The notes under the pieces were generated by a model. The model made no database searches and was not told the origin of the DNA. It saw only the letters and a program-made list of their open reading frames with translations. 64,000 nucleotides of DNA, taken from the NCBI GenBank assembly GCA_963691705.1, contig OY829538.1, positions 80,048,781 through 80,112,780 on the forward strand, read 5' to 3'. A program made the translations under genes and the position numbers. Source of the DNA: Viola odorata (taxonomy: Eukaryota > Streptophyta > Magnoliopsida > Malpighiales > Violaceae). Positions 13,350 through 25,650 of this stretch are shown here, piece after piece; the first letter of the stretch is position 1, and each line of letters opens with the position of its first letter.

Positions 13350-13459
13350 TGTATTCGATGAGCACGTTCTAGAGTGAAAAGCCCACAGAAGTTTTGTTGT
13401 TTTAGAGGACGAGAGAAAAAGGGTTTAAAGCCTACACTCTTAAAAACTAACATGGCCAC

Positions 13460-15953
13460 TTTAGACTTGTTTTAAAAAAGAAAAACATGGAGACTTTAGG
13501 ATGGCACCAAAACATGCCATTGGAAAAGAGCTCATCGTCAAACGCAAGGTTTTATAATTTATCTACAACCGAATTAGTTTCACGATAAATATATTTAACT
13601 TAAACTTTTCGAAATTAATTGATTTTTTTCCTTTTTTTTCCCGGAAGGATTGTGGAATTGGATGACTCTGTACAACGTAAGGAGTTGTGTGTAGGATATG
13701 CTCTTAATGAAATATTGATATGATTCTGAAATTGTTTTACTAAACTGTAAAAAATTGAATATTTTGATTTTTTTAAAGGTGTGTTTCTTCATTTATTAAA
13801 TTAAATCAGCTCTTACAAAAAAAAATTATTTTCTCGGGATATTTTCCCATCCATACTTCTTTTTGCATTCGGAGTAATGGCACACGTTTAGCTAAAGCCG
13901 AAGTTACCTCTCTTAAAATCACAACATAAAAAAAAAGTACTACTAAGCAACAAACATTTCAGATCACCGATCCAAACGATATATTTAACATCGAATATTT
14001 TGAATTGAATCGCGTGAATATGTTAATAACTCAAACTTAATACAACATGGATTAGTGATTAATTTTATTCGTATGGAGTCGACCCACTATTTTCCAGTAC
14101 ATCAAAATGCAAAAGTATCTGTCAGTTTCAATGTTTGGCAGATCTATAAAACTTTGCCTAATTAATGGCTAAAATTCGAACGTAGTATAATTTACAGAAG
14201 ATAACATCCACGTTTTGCTGTTTCACGTCACCTTCATCACATTGTCTTGTCCCTTTCGTGGAGGAACATAATCTATATTTGCAAGTTATTACGCTGTTGA
14301 TAAAAGGAATAGAATCGTCTTTTTCTCCTCGTAGCTTCTGTTACTACATGTTGCCAACGTAATCAATTGTTTTCCTTGTTTTGTCCACTTTCTTTGTAAT
14401 CCTTCGGTTGATAATTACATCATTTTATTTAAAATGTGAGAATCTCAAACTATGAACGACCAAATTGAACCAGATATGACCAATTTAAACTGAAGTAATT
14501 CGACTAGAGATTATAAGAAATCCAAACAAAAAAATCGAATAATCCAAAATTTATATAATTTTTTATGTATAAACCAAACCAAATACTTAAAACATTTGAA
14601 GGTTAATTAAATATAAAAAATTGAATCAAAACCGAAACCAACTTGATACAAACTGCAAAAATCGGTTTACCGTCGGATGAAAGAGCAAACCAAACCGAAA
14701 ACCGACTAGATTCGAACTGGAAATATCATGGGTTGAAAATAAGTTACCACAGTGTGAAGTCTTACAATGATTTGAATAAACAGGAGATGCTTAGCAAGAG
14801 CATTGAATAAGGGTAGCTGCAGTGCAGGATTTTAAAGGGCAGGATTCAATAAATCTGCACTAAATTTTTCATTAAATCCAGTGCCCCTGGAAGAAGGGAA
14901 TTTCTTTTCCCTATATATATCCACATGGTGTGAAAACAATTCAATTTAAAATCCTTTTTTATTGTTCTATTTATTCCTCATTTCTCACCACCACCACTCA
15001 TGTGTTCACATTTCATCTCCGTTATTCTCCACGGTTATTTCAACTGATGGTAAATAAGTATATTTTATTTTGTAATTTTTTTACTCTATTGAATAAATCA
15101 ATTGTGTTCGATTTGTTCATTTGTTTTAAATTTAATTTTAAAAAATAGATAAAAAAAATGTATATAACGAAATTCAAACTCAAAATTATATTTTCCTTAT
15201 TTTTCACTATAATAAAAAGAGAAAACACAATTATAATAATTAATCATAATTCCCCTAAACCCTCTATCAAATTACAACAGTTCTATACCTGCTCGAATAA
15301 TCAAATTTTAGTGGTATTATAAATTTTTCGGGTCAGATTAACAGTCAAACTCATATGAAAACTTCGAACGCAAATCACAACCTTTTAAGCTCAAATTTAG
15401 TTTTCAAGCATTTTTTAACGTAGTATGAATGAACATATGAAGAAGTCTTGGACAATTGAACATTGTCAAAGTTCTGTCGTCATTTTGGCGGTGGGCTGGG
15501 CCCGCAAAACGGCAAAAGACCACGAATCTGAAAACACGGAAATCGTATTTTTTTATTTTATTTTTGGTTTAGCAAATATTTTTTAAATATAACATTAAAA
15601 ATTATTAGTACTTTAATATTGTACAAAATTAAGAAAAACAAAGACAAATGAATAAATAAAGTAAAGAGGGTTGTATAAAAAATAAAAAAGTAAAGAGGTT
15701 GGAACCAAGTTTATCAATTTTATATCAGTGAGTGCCTCGATATTACCATTGCTACAAGATAAACCAGACTCAATTAAAATATCCGCTATGGTTGGTGTTT
15801 TGATATTTTATTATAAGTTCTTTTTCAATATAGTACGAAATTGATAACGTTGGTTGGAAAAAGAAGGAAGTAACATTTTTCAAATCAGGAAATTGTTTTA
15901 AAAAACCGCCATTGGCCAATAAAGTATTGCAGTAATTGGCTCGATAAAAAAAA
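13460..15953. other. AT-rich intergenic DNA between divergent PFD6 and DUF642 genes
   Basis: No gene was recognised. A stretch at about 14450-14720, with repeated AACCAAAC/AACCGAAA-type words, looks like decayed transposon sequence but has no clear ends. Confidence 0.5.
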
Positions 15954-16326
15954 GAGGTAATAGTATTTTACACCCCTGTACTATCGCCGAAAAATAGATA
16001 TCTCCCATGTACTTTAAAACGTCCATGACACCCCCTGAACTATTATTTTCGGACAAAAAGGCCCTTCTATTCATAATTAATTACATTTTTTTGTAAATTT
16101 TTGGAATTTTTTACAATGTTTCTTTGAACATTATGTTAAATACATTTTTTTGTGAATTTTTACATTTTTTTTAGAATTTTTAGAATTTTTTAGAATTGTA
16201 AAAATGTGCATTAAAAACCTTTTTGCATGGGAACAATAGTTCAGAGGGGTGTCATGGACGTTTTAAAGTACAGGGGAGGTATCTGTTTTTCGGCGATAGT
16301 ACAGGGGTGTAAAATACTATTACTCC
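15954..16326. mobile_element. Mutator-like MITE with ~100-bp terminal inverted repeats and 9-bp target duplication
   Basis: A 373-bp element. The left arm (15954 to about 16053) and right arm (about 16228-16326) are nearly perfect inverted copies. They share GTAATAGTATTTTACACCCC, a GTACTATCGCCGAAAAA block and TTTAAAACGTCCATGACA. The centre is AT-rich and non-coding. Both sides are flanked by the same 9 bp, TAAAAAAAA (15945-15953 and 16327-16335). Long inverted repeats with a 9-bp duplication are the hallmark of Mutator-like elements. The duplication is low-complexity, so superfamily assignment is less certain than element identity. It ends about 290 bp upstream of the DUF642 start codon. Confidence 0.85.
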
Positions 16327-16451
16327 TAAAAAAAAAAAGTAACAGCCACTTAGGGTTGAAATAGAATTAAATTTATCCCAAAAACAATTTGTTTAAAAAA
16401 TAAGAGCTTCAAGAGTGTGTTAAAAAAAGACAGCAGAACTGGAATGCTGGA

Positions 16452-16459
16452 TATAAAAA
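16452..16459 (+). promoter_or_regulatory. TATA box of the DUF642 gene
   Basis: TATAAAAA lies about 155 bp upstream of the ATG and is followed by a CT-rich patch typical of plant core promoters. Confidence 0.65.
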
Positions 16460-16614
16460 GGCCTCCACTTACACTTCCACTCTCACTCCCCTGCTTCCTC
16501 CTCTCCTCTTCCCCAACTAGCAGAAGCAGAGCAAAACACGAAACAAAATCACTCACACAGCAAAAACAGAGGAGCAAAACAGAGTAGGAGGTGGAGGAGC
16601 GACACAGATTCAAG

Positions 16615-19600
16615 ATGTTTCAAATTTGCTCAGCAAGGAGCAAGCAGTTCTCCTTGTCGATTCTTCTATTTGTTATTTTGGCGACTGCAATACTAGGAGA
16701 AGAAGACGGTATGTGTTCTTGCCTTCTCATTTTATTTACTTTTTTTCCAATTCCTGCTTCTATTTTCTTCTGTTCTTGCTACAAGATGCTAGCTTTTTTG
16801 TTGTTGTTGACACAAATTCTTTGATGGGTCATTTGCTATTTTTGAGATCTGATAAGACATCTTTTCACTTGTCTGCGCTTGCACTTTTTTGCCCATTTAA
16901 TTCAATTCCTTGGATGTCCCAAAATTAGGTTGCTTTTTTCCAAAGATTTTCAGTTTTTAGCTGTAGTTGTTTCTTGATTTTGTAATGTACGAGGAGGGTT
17001 TATCCCATTTGCTGACCCAAAGAATTAGTACCCCCATAAATTTTATCAAGTTCTACGAAAGAATTTCTTCAAAAGTTGTGTTCTTTAGCCTTTTTTATTC
17101 CCAGTTCTGCTCTCTCTTTGGTGGAGCCTATGATGCACTCTGCAGAAAACAATATTCTGCTAGTTCTTTTAATGAGTTGTAGATAGCTGCTAGATGCGCC
17201 CAGTTGCAACTTGCTACTCCTTTACACCACTTATTTTCTCCTTTCTTTTCTTTTTCAAAATAAAATAAGTAATATAACAATACTTTTCTTGTTCTTGATC
17301 TAGAATATGTTATGTAATTATAGTTTATGCCTTTATGGTTTGATGAAAGGGATCCAAAGTGAGGAACTTTTGTTTGGTTTCTTGGGGATTGATCAAGAAT
17401 CAAATCATTGGTTGCTAATTTGTGTCAAAATATTCATAATTTGGTTGTGTTTTTGCCTTTTTGCTTTACTGGGTGAGGTTGGTTTTCTAATAATTTTCTT
17501 GCGATTCTATCATAATAATTTCTAAATGCTCTTATTGTGTCATCTTGAATTCTGTTGATTGTGTAAATTATTGTGTTTCTTTCTAACAAAAGACTAATCC
17601 ATTTGAAGTATTAATAAACTTGTAAAAGAAAATAGTGAGCTAACATGGCCATTCTTAGGTTTTCGAATGGAAATTACTGATCCTTGAACTTGATATTTAA
17701 CCTATCGTTTTAATCATTTACTCGTACATTTAGTAGAATTTAATGTCATAAAAATGTAAGTTTAATAGTAGAATTTTGTAACTTATAGCTTAACTTTTTT
17801 TTCCCTCTCTGTTTCTTAGCCCCACAGCAGAAATAAACCAAAATAATTCTGCCCTCTTCCTACCTACCTGTTTTCCCCATATTCCCTCTATAGTGTGGGT
17901 CAAAACTAATAAACGCTGTACAAAAGGGTAAAAAAGTAGTTAAATTTACTCCCGCCAATAATAACGACAAGGTGCTTTACCGAAAGCGCGTTTTTTACTT
18001 ACACCCCAGCTGGACAGAGTCCGTAAAAAAGGTCAAAAAGAAGAAGAAAAAAAGAAAAATGCAAAGACCCTTTTCATAGTCAAAGTAGAGATCGGACTAG
18101 TAGTTGAAAACATGGCCCAAAACGGTGACGCAGGGCCCATACCTGGGCCATTACAGGTTTTGTTCGTTCAAATCAAAAATCACATCATTGCTTTTGTGCT
18201 TTTGTCGTATTAAGATTCCCCCAAATCCAAACAAACCCCCAAAAGTTTAAGAAAAAACAAAAAAACAAATTTGTTGTCATTATTAGCAAGGAGTATAACA
18301 AATTATTGACACAGATTATTAGTTGCGAGAATTTTGCAATTAAGAATACATAAACCCACCTCCCAAATTGAAAAAGAAATATTGGAGTTCATAGGGCGTA
18401 AAATGTGATACGAAACTCTAGCGTACCCAATAATTATTTTTCTAAATAACGTAAGATTAGAGCAGTAACTATAGTTTGGTATGCTCATAGTCATATAAGT
18501 AAACGATTCATCAAAATATATCAACGGTAAACAATAATGAAATGTAAGGTGAGAATGGGCGTTGTTATTATTTCTCTGCCAATTTAAATTCTACTATCTA
18601 ATACTAACTTATTGTGAACAATATTTCCAATATTTTTCTTGTGCAAAATCCAGGATTAGTGACGAACGGTGATTTTGAGACTCCACCTGCAAATGGGTTT
18701 CCAAGCGAGGAGGCAGTCATGGACGGAACCGGTGGAATTCCGGGTTGGGAAAAGAAAGGGAATGTGGAGTTGGTGTCGTCCGGGCAAAAACAGGGTGCGA
18801 TGATCCTCATCGTACCGGAAGGTAGGCACGCGGTGAGATTAGGGAACGATGCGGAGATCAGCCAGGAACTGACGGTGGAGAAAGGATCAGTGTACTCGGT
18901 CACGTTCAGTGCGGCTCGCACGTGCGCACAGCTGGAGTCACTGAACGTGTCGGTGGGACCGGCTGCATCACAGACCATAGACCTGCAGACGTTGTATAAT
19001 GTGCAAGGGTGGGACCCGTACGCTTGGGCCTTTGAGGCAGAGGATGGTAAAGCGAGGCTGGTTTTCTCGAATCCCGGCATGGAGGATGACCCCACGTGTG
19101 GGCCCATCATTGATGACATCGCACTCAAAATGCTCCCCACGCCTGATAAACCCAAAGGTAATTACTAAATTACCAACAACATTTTTGCATTCTTTTTCAA
19201 TTTTCTTGGAAACTTTGTTTTTGTTTTGTTTTGTTTTAAATATTGCAACTCTTCGAATTCATGATTTCGAGACGTTAGACATATGAATTTTGCTTATTAT
19301 AACATTGTTTTCGGTTATTTAGGTGTCCGTTTTTTAATTTTTAGGTATGAGGTTAATTCCGCTCGAATATTATCCGGTCATAATAGGGCACTAATTGTAT
19401 ATGATGGTTGTGATGAGGTTCAAAACCATGGTGGCTAATTGTTAGTTTACTGTTAGTTTTCCAATCTAGGATATGAGACTAATTCCGTTAGAATATCTTT
19501 TAATTATGAAGTCTTGTAGACTAGAAATGTAGAACATGGTCATTGTGTTATGTTGGGGCCTAGGGTTGTTATGGGGTGTGTGTTTTGTTTTTGACATTCT

Positions 19601-20677
19601 GATTTTAGGCATTAGCATCCTATGTCTAGGTTTCTGTAAGGGAATGGGGTGATTTCTCTTTTATGGGTCTTCATTTTGTCAGAAAGTGAGGTGTGGAGAT
19701 TGAATCAAGGCAACAACCCTAGATTGCAGGACAATGTACTGATAGAGAGGTGTAATTATTCAGTACAGTGGTAGTTTGGAAGTCAAAAACTTGAATTTAA
19801 GGATCAAAGTCATGATCCAGTTTTTAAAAATGAAAAGCTATGATGTTTTTGTTACAAGCAGGGAACAGGTTGGACCATATGGTTGTTTGGAATGGTTATT
19901 GGCCACATAAATCATACTAATTCGTAAAGTAATTTATTGTATATGAAGCTCGAATCGTTGCTACTAACTGACATTGCGATAAGTATGATTGTTCTTGATG
20001 AAATTTGTTGGATAAGAGGCTATAAGAGTATATTCTGTGTGCAAACAAATTTATTAGTACTTTGCTATGTTTTGTCCTCAGATAATGCAGTGATCAATGG
20101 TGACTTAGAGGTTGGTCCATGGATGTTCCGAAACGTTTCACTCGGAGTGTTGCTCCCTACCAAACTCGACGAGGAAACTTCTGCATTGCCTGGCTGGATC
20201 GTCGAATCAAACAGGGCTGTTCGTTACATTGATTCGTACCATTTCTCAGTTCCTGAAGGCAAGCGTGCCATCGAGTTGCTCTCAGGTAAAGAAGGCATAA
20301 TTTCACAGATGGTGGAAACTACTCCTAACAAGGTATACAAATTGTCATTCCTGTTGGGCCATGCCGGGGACATGTGCAAGCAGCCACTAGCCGTCATGGC
20401 CTTTGCTGGAGACCAAGCCCAAAATGTCCATTACACACCGGATTCAAATTCCACTTTCCAAATTGCTGATCTGAACTTCACAGCCAAGGCTGAGCGGACT
20501 CGCATCGCATTTTACAGTGTCTACTACAACACCAGGACTGATGATATGAGCTCCTTGTGTGGACCGGTGGTTGATGACATTCGGGTGTGGTTTTCTGGGG
20601 CTAGGAGGAATGTGCTTGGGTTAGCGAATCTGGGACTTGGGCTCGCATTTTTGGTCTTTGCGTATGTTTTGATTTAG
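16615..20677 (+). CDS. DUF642 cell-wall protein, probably GPI-anchored
   Basis: A secreted plant-specific protein of the DUF642 family, whose members sit in the cell wall and have been linked to pectin methylesterase regulation. Three exons (16615-16708, 18654-19157, 20082-20677) give 397 aa with matching frames (phase 1 at both introns). Residues 1-28 are a signal peptide with hydrophobic core SILLFVILATAILG. Two galactose-binding-like halves follow, each opening with NGDFE/NGDLE and closing with CGPIIDDI/CGPVVDDI. The C-terminus is a hydrophobic tail after FSGARRN, which fits a GPI-anchor signal and explains a length slightly above the usual ~370 aa. Intron 1 is 1.9 kb. The ATG is the first in frame. 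Specific function is unknown. Confidence 0.93.
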
Positions 20678-21513
20678 GGTTGTGTTGTTTAGGTTAAAGA
20701 GTAAGTTATGTGTTGCTTGTCTATGGCATGGTATTATGATATATAACCATATAGGTGTAGTAGAAGTGGCAATGGAGTTTTTGGTAAACCGATACTCCAT
20801 TGTCTATGCTGTATTTTGAGCTGTGCTTAGAGTTCTGCTATAAGGAAAAATGAAAGAACGTGTTCTTGCTTTCCCTCCTCTTATAGTTTATCGATTCTTT
20901 TTCCTCTTTAATACTTATAATAAAATTATGGTTAGTCGAGGAATGGATAATAAAATATTTGAAAAATAAATTTAAAATGTCTTCATATATGGCAAATTCA
21001 AAATGTTCTTGTTGGTGTTAGGTTTGATAATATAATACGTATAAGCAATTATTTATCAACACTCTTCATGTGATTGGTTTATAATAAAAAAAAATTAAAA
21101 ATAAATAACTACTTATATTCACATATATGATCAATCATATGAAAAATGTTGATGAACAATTGCTTAAACTTAATTGTTTGTAAAGGAAAAAAAATGTAGA
21201 ATTTGAGTTTCCTAATGCGGTGCCGTTTTATATGGTATAACTATAAGTATTAAACTCGGGTGATATTTTCCGTACTGAGAAAAACATTTTTTAAAAAATC
21301 ACTTTTTTTTAAAAAGAAAAAAAAGAGTGCAGGAATATTTTAGTTTGACCGAAATATCCTTACGCCTCCCAATTAATCCACCTTCAAAACAAGCCACTAA
21401 AGAGCAGGAGACGAAGAGGAAAAAAAAAAGGCGGGCAGGAGGGTTTCCGCTCTCAACCATCCTCCTCTGGAGCGCCACCGTTTCTTCCTCTTCCTCCTCT
21501 CCTCCTCTAGAAC
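20678..21513. other. Spacer between DUF642 and LARP6 genes
   Basis: The first ~200 bp are probably the DUF642 3' UTR. The remainder is AT-rich, with the LARP6 promoter and leader at its right end. No distinct element was seen. Confidence 0.5.
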
Positions 21514-24500
21514 ATGGAACCTGAAGTAGGGGCCACCGACGCATCTTCGTTTCATGATTCCGATTTGACTCCAGTTGGATCTCCGGAGGAGGCTGAGGTT
21601 CATCCTCCACCTTCCGATGACGATGTCGAGCACGAGCACGGTCAAGATCACGACCTGGACCGTGATCAGGACAACAACAATAATCGTGATCAGTCGGTTG
21701 CGTCAACGGCTCCAACTGAGGATCTTGTGCCAAAGATTAATAAGCAGGTGAGCTCTCGGTCTATACTTGTTTGAATTAGCGCATGTTTGTCTGTCCTCAA
21801 AGTCTTACAGGCTGCATCAGTGAACATATTTTGCTCTGAACTTATTGTTTGGATTTTTTTGTAGGTGGAATATTACTTTAGCGACGAAAATCTTCCCCAT
21901 GACAAGCACATGATGAATTTGATCAAGAAGAACAAACAAGGATTTGGTAATTTCTGGTTTGCTTTTTTGTGCATTGGTTGTCGTGCATTTCGTTTTTAAC
22001 CCTCATTGTGTTTGTCAATGTAAAACTTCACTGTTTTTTTTTTCATATTCACTTGATAAAAATCGAACAGAGATGTTGAAAATGAGGAAATAAAACAGGT
22101 ACTTCTGACTGGTCAACTGACCTGGATGTTTTAGTTGTGCAGCTTATGTTGTGCCTAACTTCTAGGGTCGGTCGGAATGATTTCACGACTGTTGTCTGAT
22201 TCCTTCTCTATTCAGCTGTGTTTTTTATTCCTACAATGGATAATTAATGTTTGCTTGCATTCATTATTAGGGGGGGTGAATTCTTTTGCATTCTCGCTAG
22301 GTCTTTATTTTTTAAGTGGTTTTTTTAAGCAGGAAAGTAAATCAAAATTGGATGATGAATGCTTCTGCTTTCTTTTGGTCATCATCTAGTTGTGATTGAT
22401 GTTCTAAACTAAGAACTACCTTCCAAAATTTATCAATATTTACTTGCTTATGTGTTTTGTTACTTTTGTATCTTGTGGAGTTGAAAATTCATGGCATGTG
22501 TTATCTTGCAGTTCCTATCGGCATTGTAGCTTCATTTAAGAAAATGAAAAAGCTCACCCAAGACCATTCAGTTATTGTGTCTGCTCTGAGGGAGTCTTCT
22601 TTTCTGGTAAGAGTTTCCTCCTTTCTCTTTGAGTTTTACGGGAATGGTAGTTATTTAGTATTAAAATGGTTTCATATTATTGTTAATCTAATTTTCCGTG
22701 ATCTACAGGTAGTGAGTTCTGATGGAAAGAAGGTGAAGCGCCTTCATCCTTTTCATGTCCCAGAGGTTAGGGATCCAAAGGTATGCTATGAAAAGAAATT
22801 TGATTTTGACCTTTCAGTTTTATATATTATTCTTCATGTACTTTTAGCGCCTAACATCTGGACTATAGTTTTTCACTGTTCTGGTAGAAAATCTTCCTGA
22901 AGATCACTCGTTGCAGAACATCCAGAAATTATTTGGTGAAGCTGGAAAGTAAGATTTTTATTTGAATCATTGGTTTTCTTGTCCCGTTACTTTTCTAGGG
23001 ACATGACCGACTTACCTCTTGTCACTTCAAAAAAATTCAGGATAAAGAACATATCCATCCATGATCCACACGCAGCGGAAGAGTCAAAAAAGGGAAGTAA
23101 GACTGATATGCTGATCAGTAGCAGGGTATGTAATCTAACAGTAAAGAGTTCTTAAATGAATAACTTCCTTAGTTGTTTCTTTGTTGTTTGAATTATTTAT
23201 GATGATTGTTTTGTTGCATTATGCTCATTATACCAGTACATGATGTAATATGTAACTTTCTTGAGTGGACATTTAGATTTTTATTCTTTGTTATTTATGG
23301 TTTCTTTTTTTCTTGAGTGGACATGTTCTAGTCTCTACTATCCTTATATAATTTATGTTGATGCAGTTTTTTTGCATGAATTTCACAGTGGAACTTAAAC
23401 GCCGTTAGTTTTAAATGTATTCTGTTTAGATAAATGCTGATTCTTTTACAAAGCAACATGCTGACATCCTTTTCTGATATCTCAAATATGTTGCATCACC
23501 TACTAGTTGGTACTTCAAGAGTCAAGGCTGAGTTTAGATATCGGATATCCAATCCTAGCATGAGCATGAGCATGAGCATGAAATGAGTTTGTTTAGTTAT
23601 ATGCCTAAATTGGACCTATAACATTAGTCACAGTAACTAATCACTTCCTGTTTTAGGTGATTCATTGACTTTATAGACCTTCTTGACCTATTGCCTATTG
23701 AGATATGGCTGCATGTGAATGCCTTCATTTGTTGAGCAATAATTTTACTTTGTCAGTTCTTCACCGTTTTCTGGTTGTTGTGCACAGTTACATGCCCTAG
23801 TGGAGTATGAGACTGTGGAAGCAGCCGAGACTGCTGTGAGTATAAACAGTTGTATTGAATTTCATTTTATTTTGTTGTAGATGCTATCACTTAAGACTCA
23901 AATTTTCTGGTAATTGGATCAGGTAGCTACTCTAAACAATGAGCAGGACTGGAGAAATGGTATGCGAGTCAAGCTTCTTATGCAAAAGGTGTGATTCTCT
24001 TCTGTTTTTCATAGTATTGATGAGAACAGTTAAACTATATCTAGTTTTCCTGCTACAGAGTGCTACTTTTTTGTTTTGAATGCTTTTCACAAGACAGTTA
24101 CTGACTCTAGTTTCTTTGCTATATAGACCAAGCTGGGGCAGAGAAGACAAGCCTGGAGGGAACCTGATTACGAAAAGAACCGCTCTGGTCCTGTTCCTAA
24201 TCAAACAGGAGACAAGGAGAATCATAACAAAAACGACCATCCTGATGATAGAGTTGATGAGGAGGTTAGTGTTTATGTATGATTTGGAAAGTTCATAGAT
24301 TATCAGTCAGTCACTCTCACATGTTGAAATTGTAGATGTCATTGTATAGGGATTTTTATATTGAATCAGACTTTTTCAAGACAATTTCTTCTACATTCTT
24401 GAGGAAACCTTTGTATTGGACGTCGATATTATTAGTCAGAATCACACTCACAACTCTCCATGAATAGACACGCATGACTTGTCATCATTTCTCTTTCTTT

Positions 24501-24932
24501 CAAAGTGAACAGAGTGCAAAAGAAAAAAAAGAAAATGGATTGTTGTGAGGAGAGTCATCATTGCCATTAGACATATTGGGAACTGTTTTGTGACGATATT
24601 TGTTGAATTTAATTTAACTGCAGGGTGCAGAGAACTTATCTAAAGAGAAAAATGAACTGAAGGGTCGAAATCGTGGAGGATCCAGGAAAAACAAACACCG
24701 TGGCCCCAATGGACTTGGTATTTTGAGCTGCTGTGTCCTTTGCTTTTGCTTTCTCTTCTTTTCCAATTTTTTACCGAGTTGTTTCCACTAATGTATTTTC
24801 TTTTCTACAGGCCACGGAACTACATGCTCTGCGCATCCCATGGAACCCTCGAAGCCACCTCCTGGCCCAAAGATGCCAGATGGAACTAGAGGCTTTACGA
24901 TGGGACGAGGCCGACCTCCTGTACCTAACTAG
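21514..24932 (+). CDS. LARP6A: La-related protein 6 (LARP6-type RNA-binding protein)
   Basis: An RNA-binding protein of the LARP6 group. Eleven exons join in frame: 21514-21747, 21865-21946, 22512-22606, 22709-22780, 22869-22948, 23041-23125, 23788-23835, 23923-23988, 24127-24264, 24624-24717 and 24811-24932. They encode 371 aa. The N-terminus is acidic and disordered (about 1-75). The La motif opens VEYYFSDENLPHD near residue 79 and runs to about 160. An RRM begins TVLVENLPEDHSL near 164 and ends near 254. A basic tail follows with RGRNRGG-like and RKNKHRG segments. The C-terminus, KPPPGPKMPDGTRGF then MGRGRP, fits a SUZ-C motif. I see no obvious PAM2 motif, which favours LARP6A over 6B/6C. 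All introns read as GT-AG. Confidence 0.9.
23557..23580. repeat. Four tandem AGCATG hexamers in a LARP6 intron
   Basis: A short perfect hexanucleotide repeat within LARP6 intron 6, with no obvious function. Confidence 0.9.
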
Positions 24933-25650
24933 TGTTTGAGAATTACCCTATCACTGGCATCAGATTCATGTTTCGAAAGCATTTTTAGAGTGGTGTGGGT
25001 TTTCGAATATCTCAAAGAAAGATTAGATCATTGTAAAATCTTCCATGGATTCTGCCTGAATTATGCTGCTGCCATTTTCAATGTTTCTCCCAAGAGGCTG
25101 TCATCTCGTGCTTATCTACTACTCAAGCTTATATCAAGTCCAATTCTGCTATGTACACATCCAACACGTGGACATTGTTTATTTTTCTGTAAGTAGTTAT
25201 GTATTTCCAAAAGTGGAAACTATTCTGGTTTAATTTAAGCTCCTTTTTAACCTCTTTATGGAAAAATTGTAAATACTCTTCAGTGACGTGTTTGTTCGTT
25301 AAACTTAGTTTCATTCTATTTGTAACTATTTAGTATTTTCATGCAAATTGGACATTTTCTTTAAATTGAAATATACAGTGAATACATATTGTCACATTGT
25401 CGAGTAGCGACTATTAGGTAATTGGAAAAAAAAATCTTACTAGGTAATTGAAAAAACTAGTGATTATAAGCAATCCTTAACAAAAGATCAAGTCGAGTAG
25501 CGACTTCTCACATTGTCAATTTGGCGCCACCTGATAGTCACTCCAAAATTCCTTCTGAAATCTCGAAGTCTAACCACAATACAGCACATAAAAAAATCTT
25601 TCAAACGAATATACCAATACCAGTACGCAAAATTTTCATTTCTCCTTTAA
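24933..25650. other. LARP6 3' UTR and MraY upstream region
   Basis: No additional gene was seen. A direct repeat of GTCGAGTAGCGACT occurs near 25399 and 25493, upstream of the MraY start. Confidence 0.5.

Noticed and set aside
18604..19155. 183-codon open frame on the minus strand opposite DUF642 exon 2
   Set aside because: It is the antisense shadow of a GC-richer coding exon; it resembles no family and lacks its own promoter or splice context.
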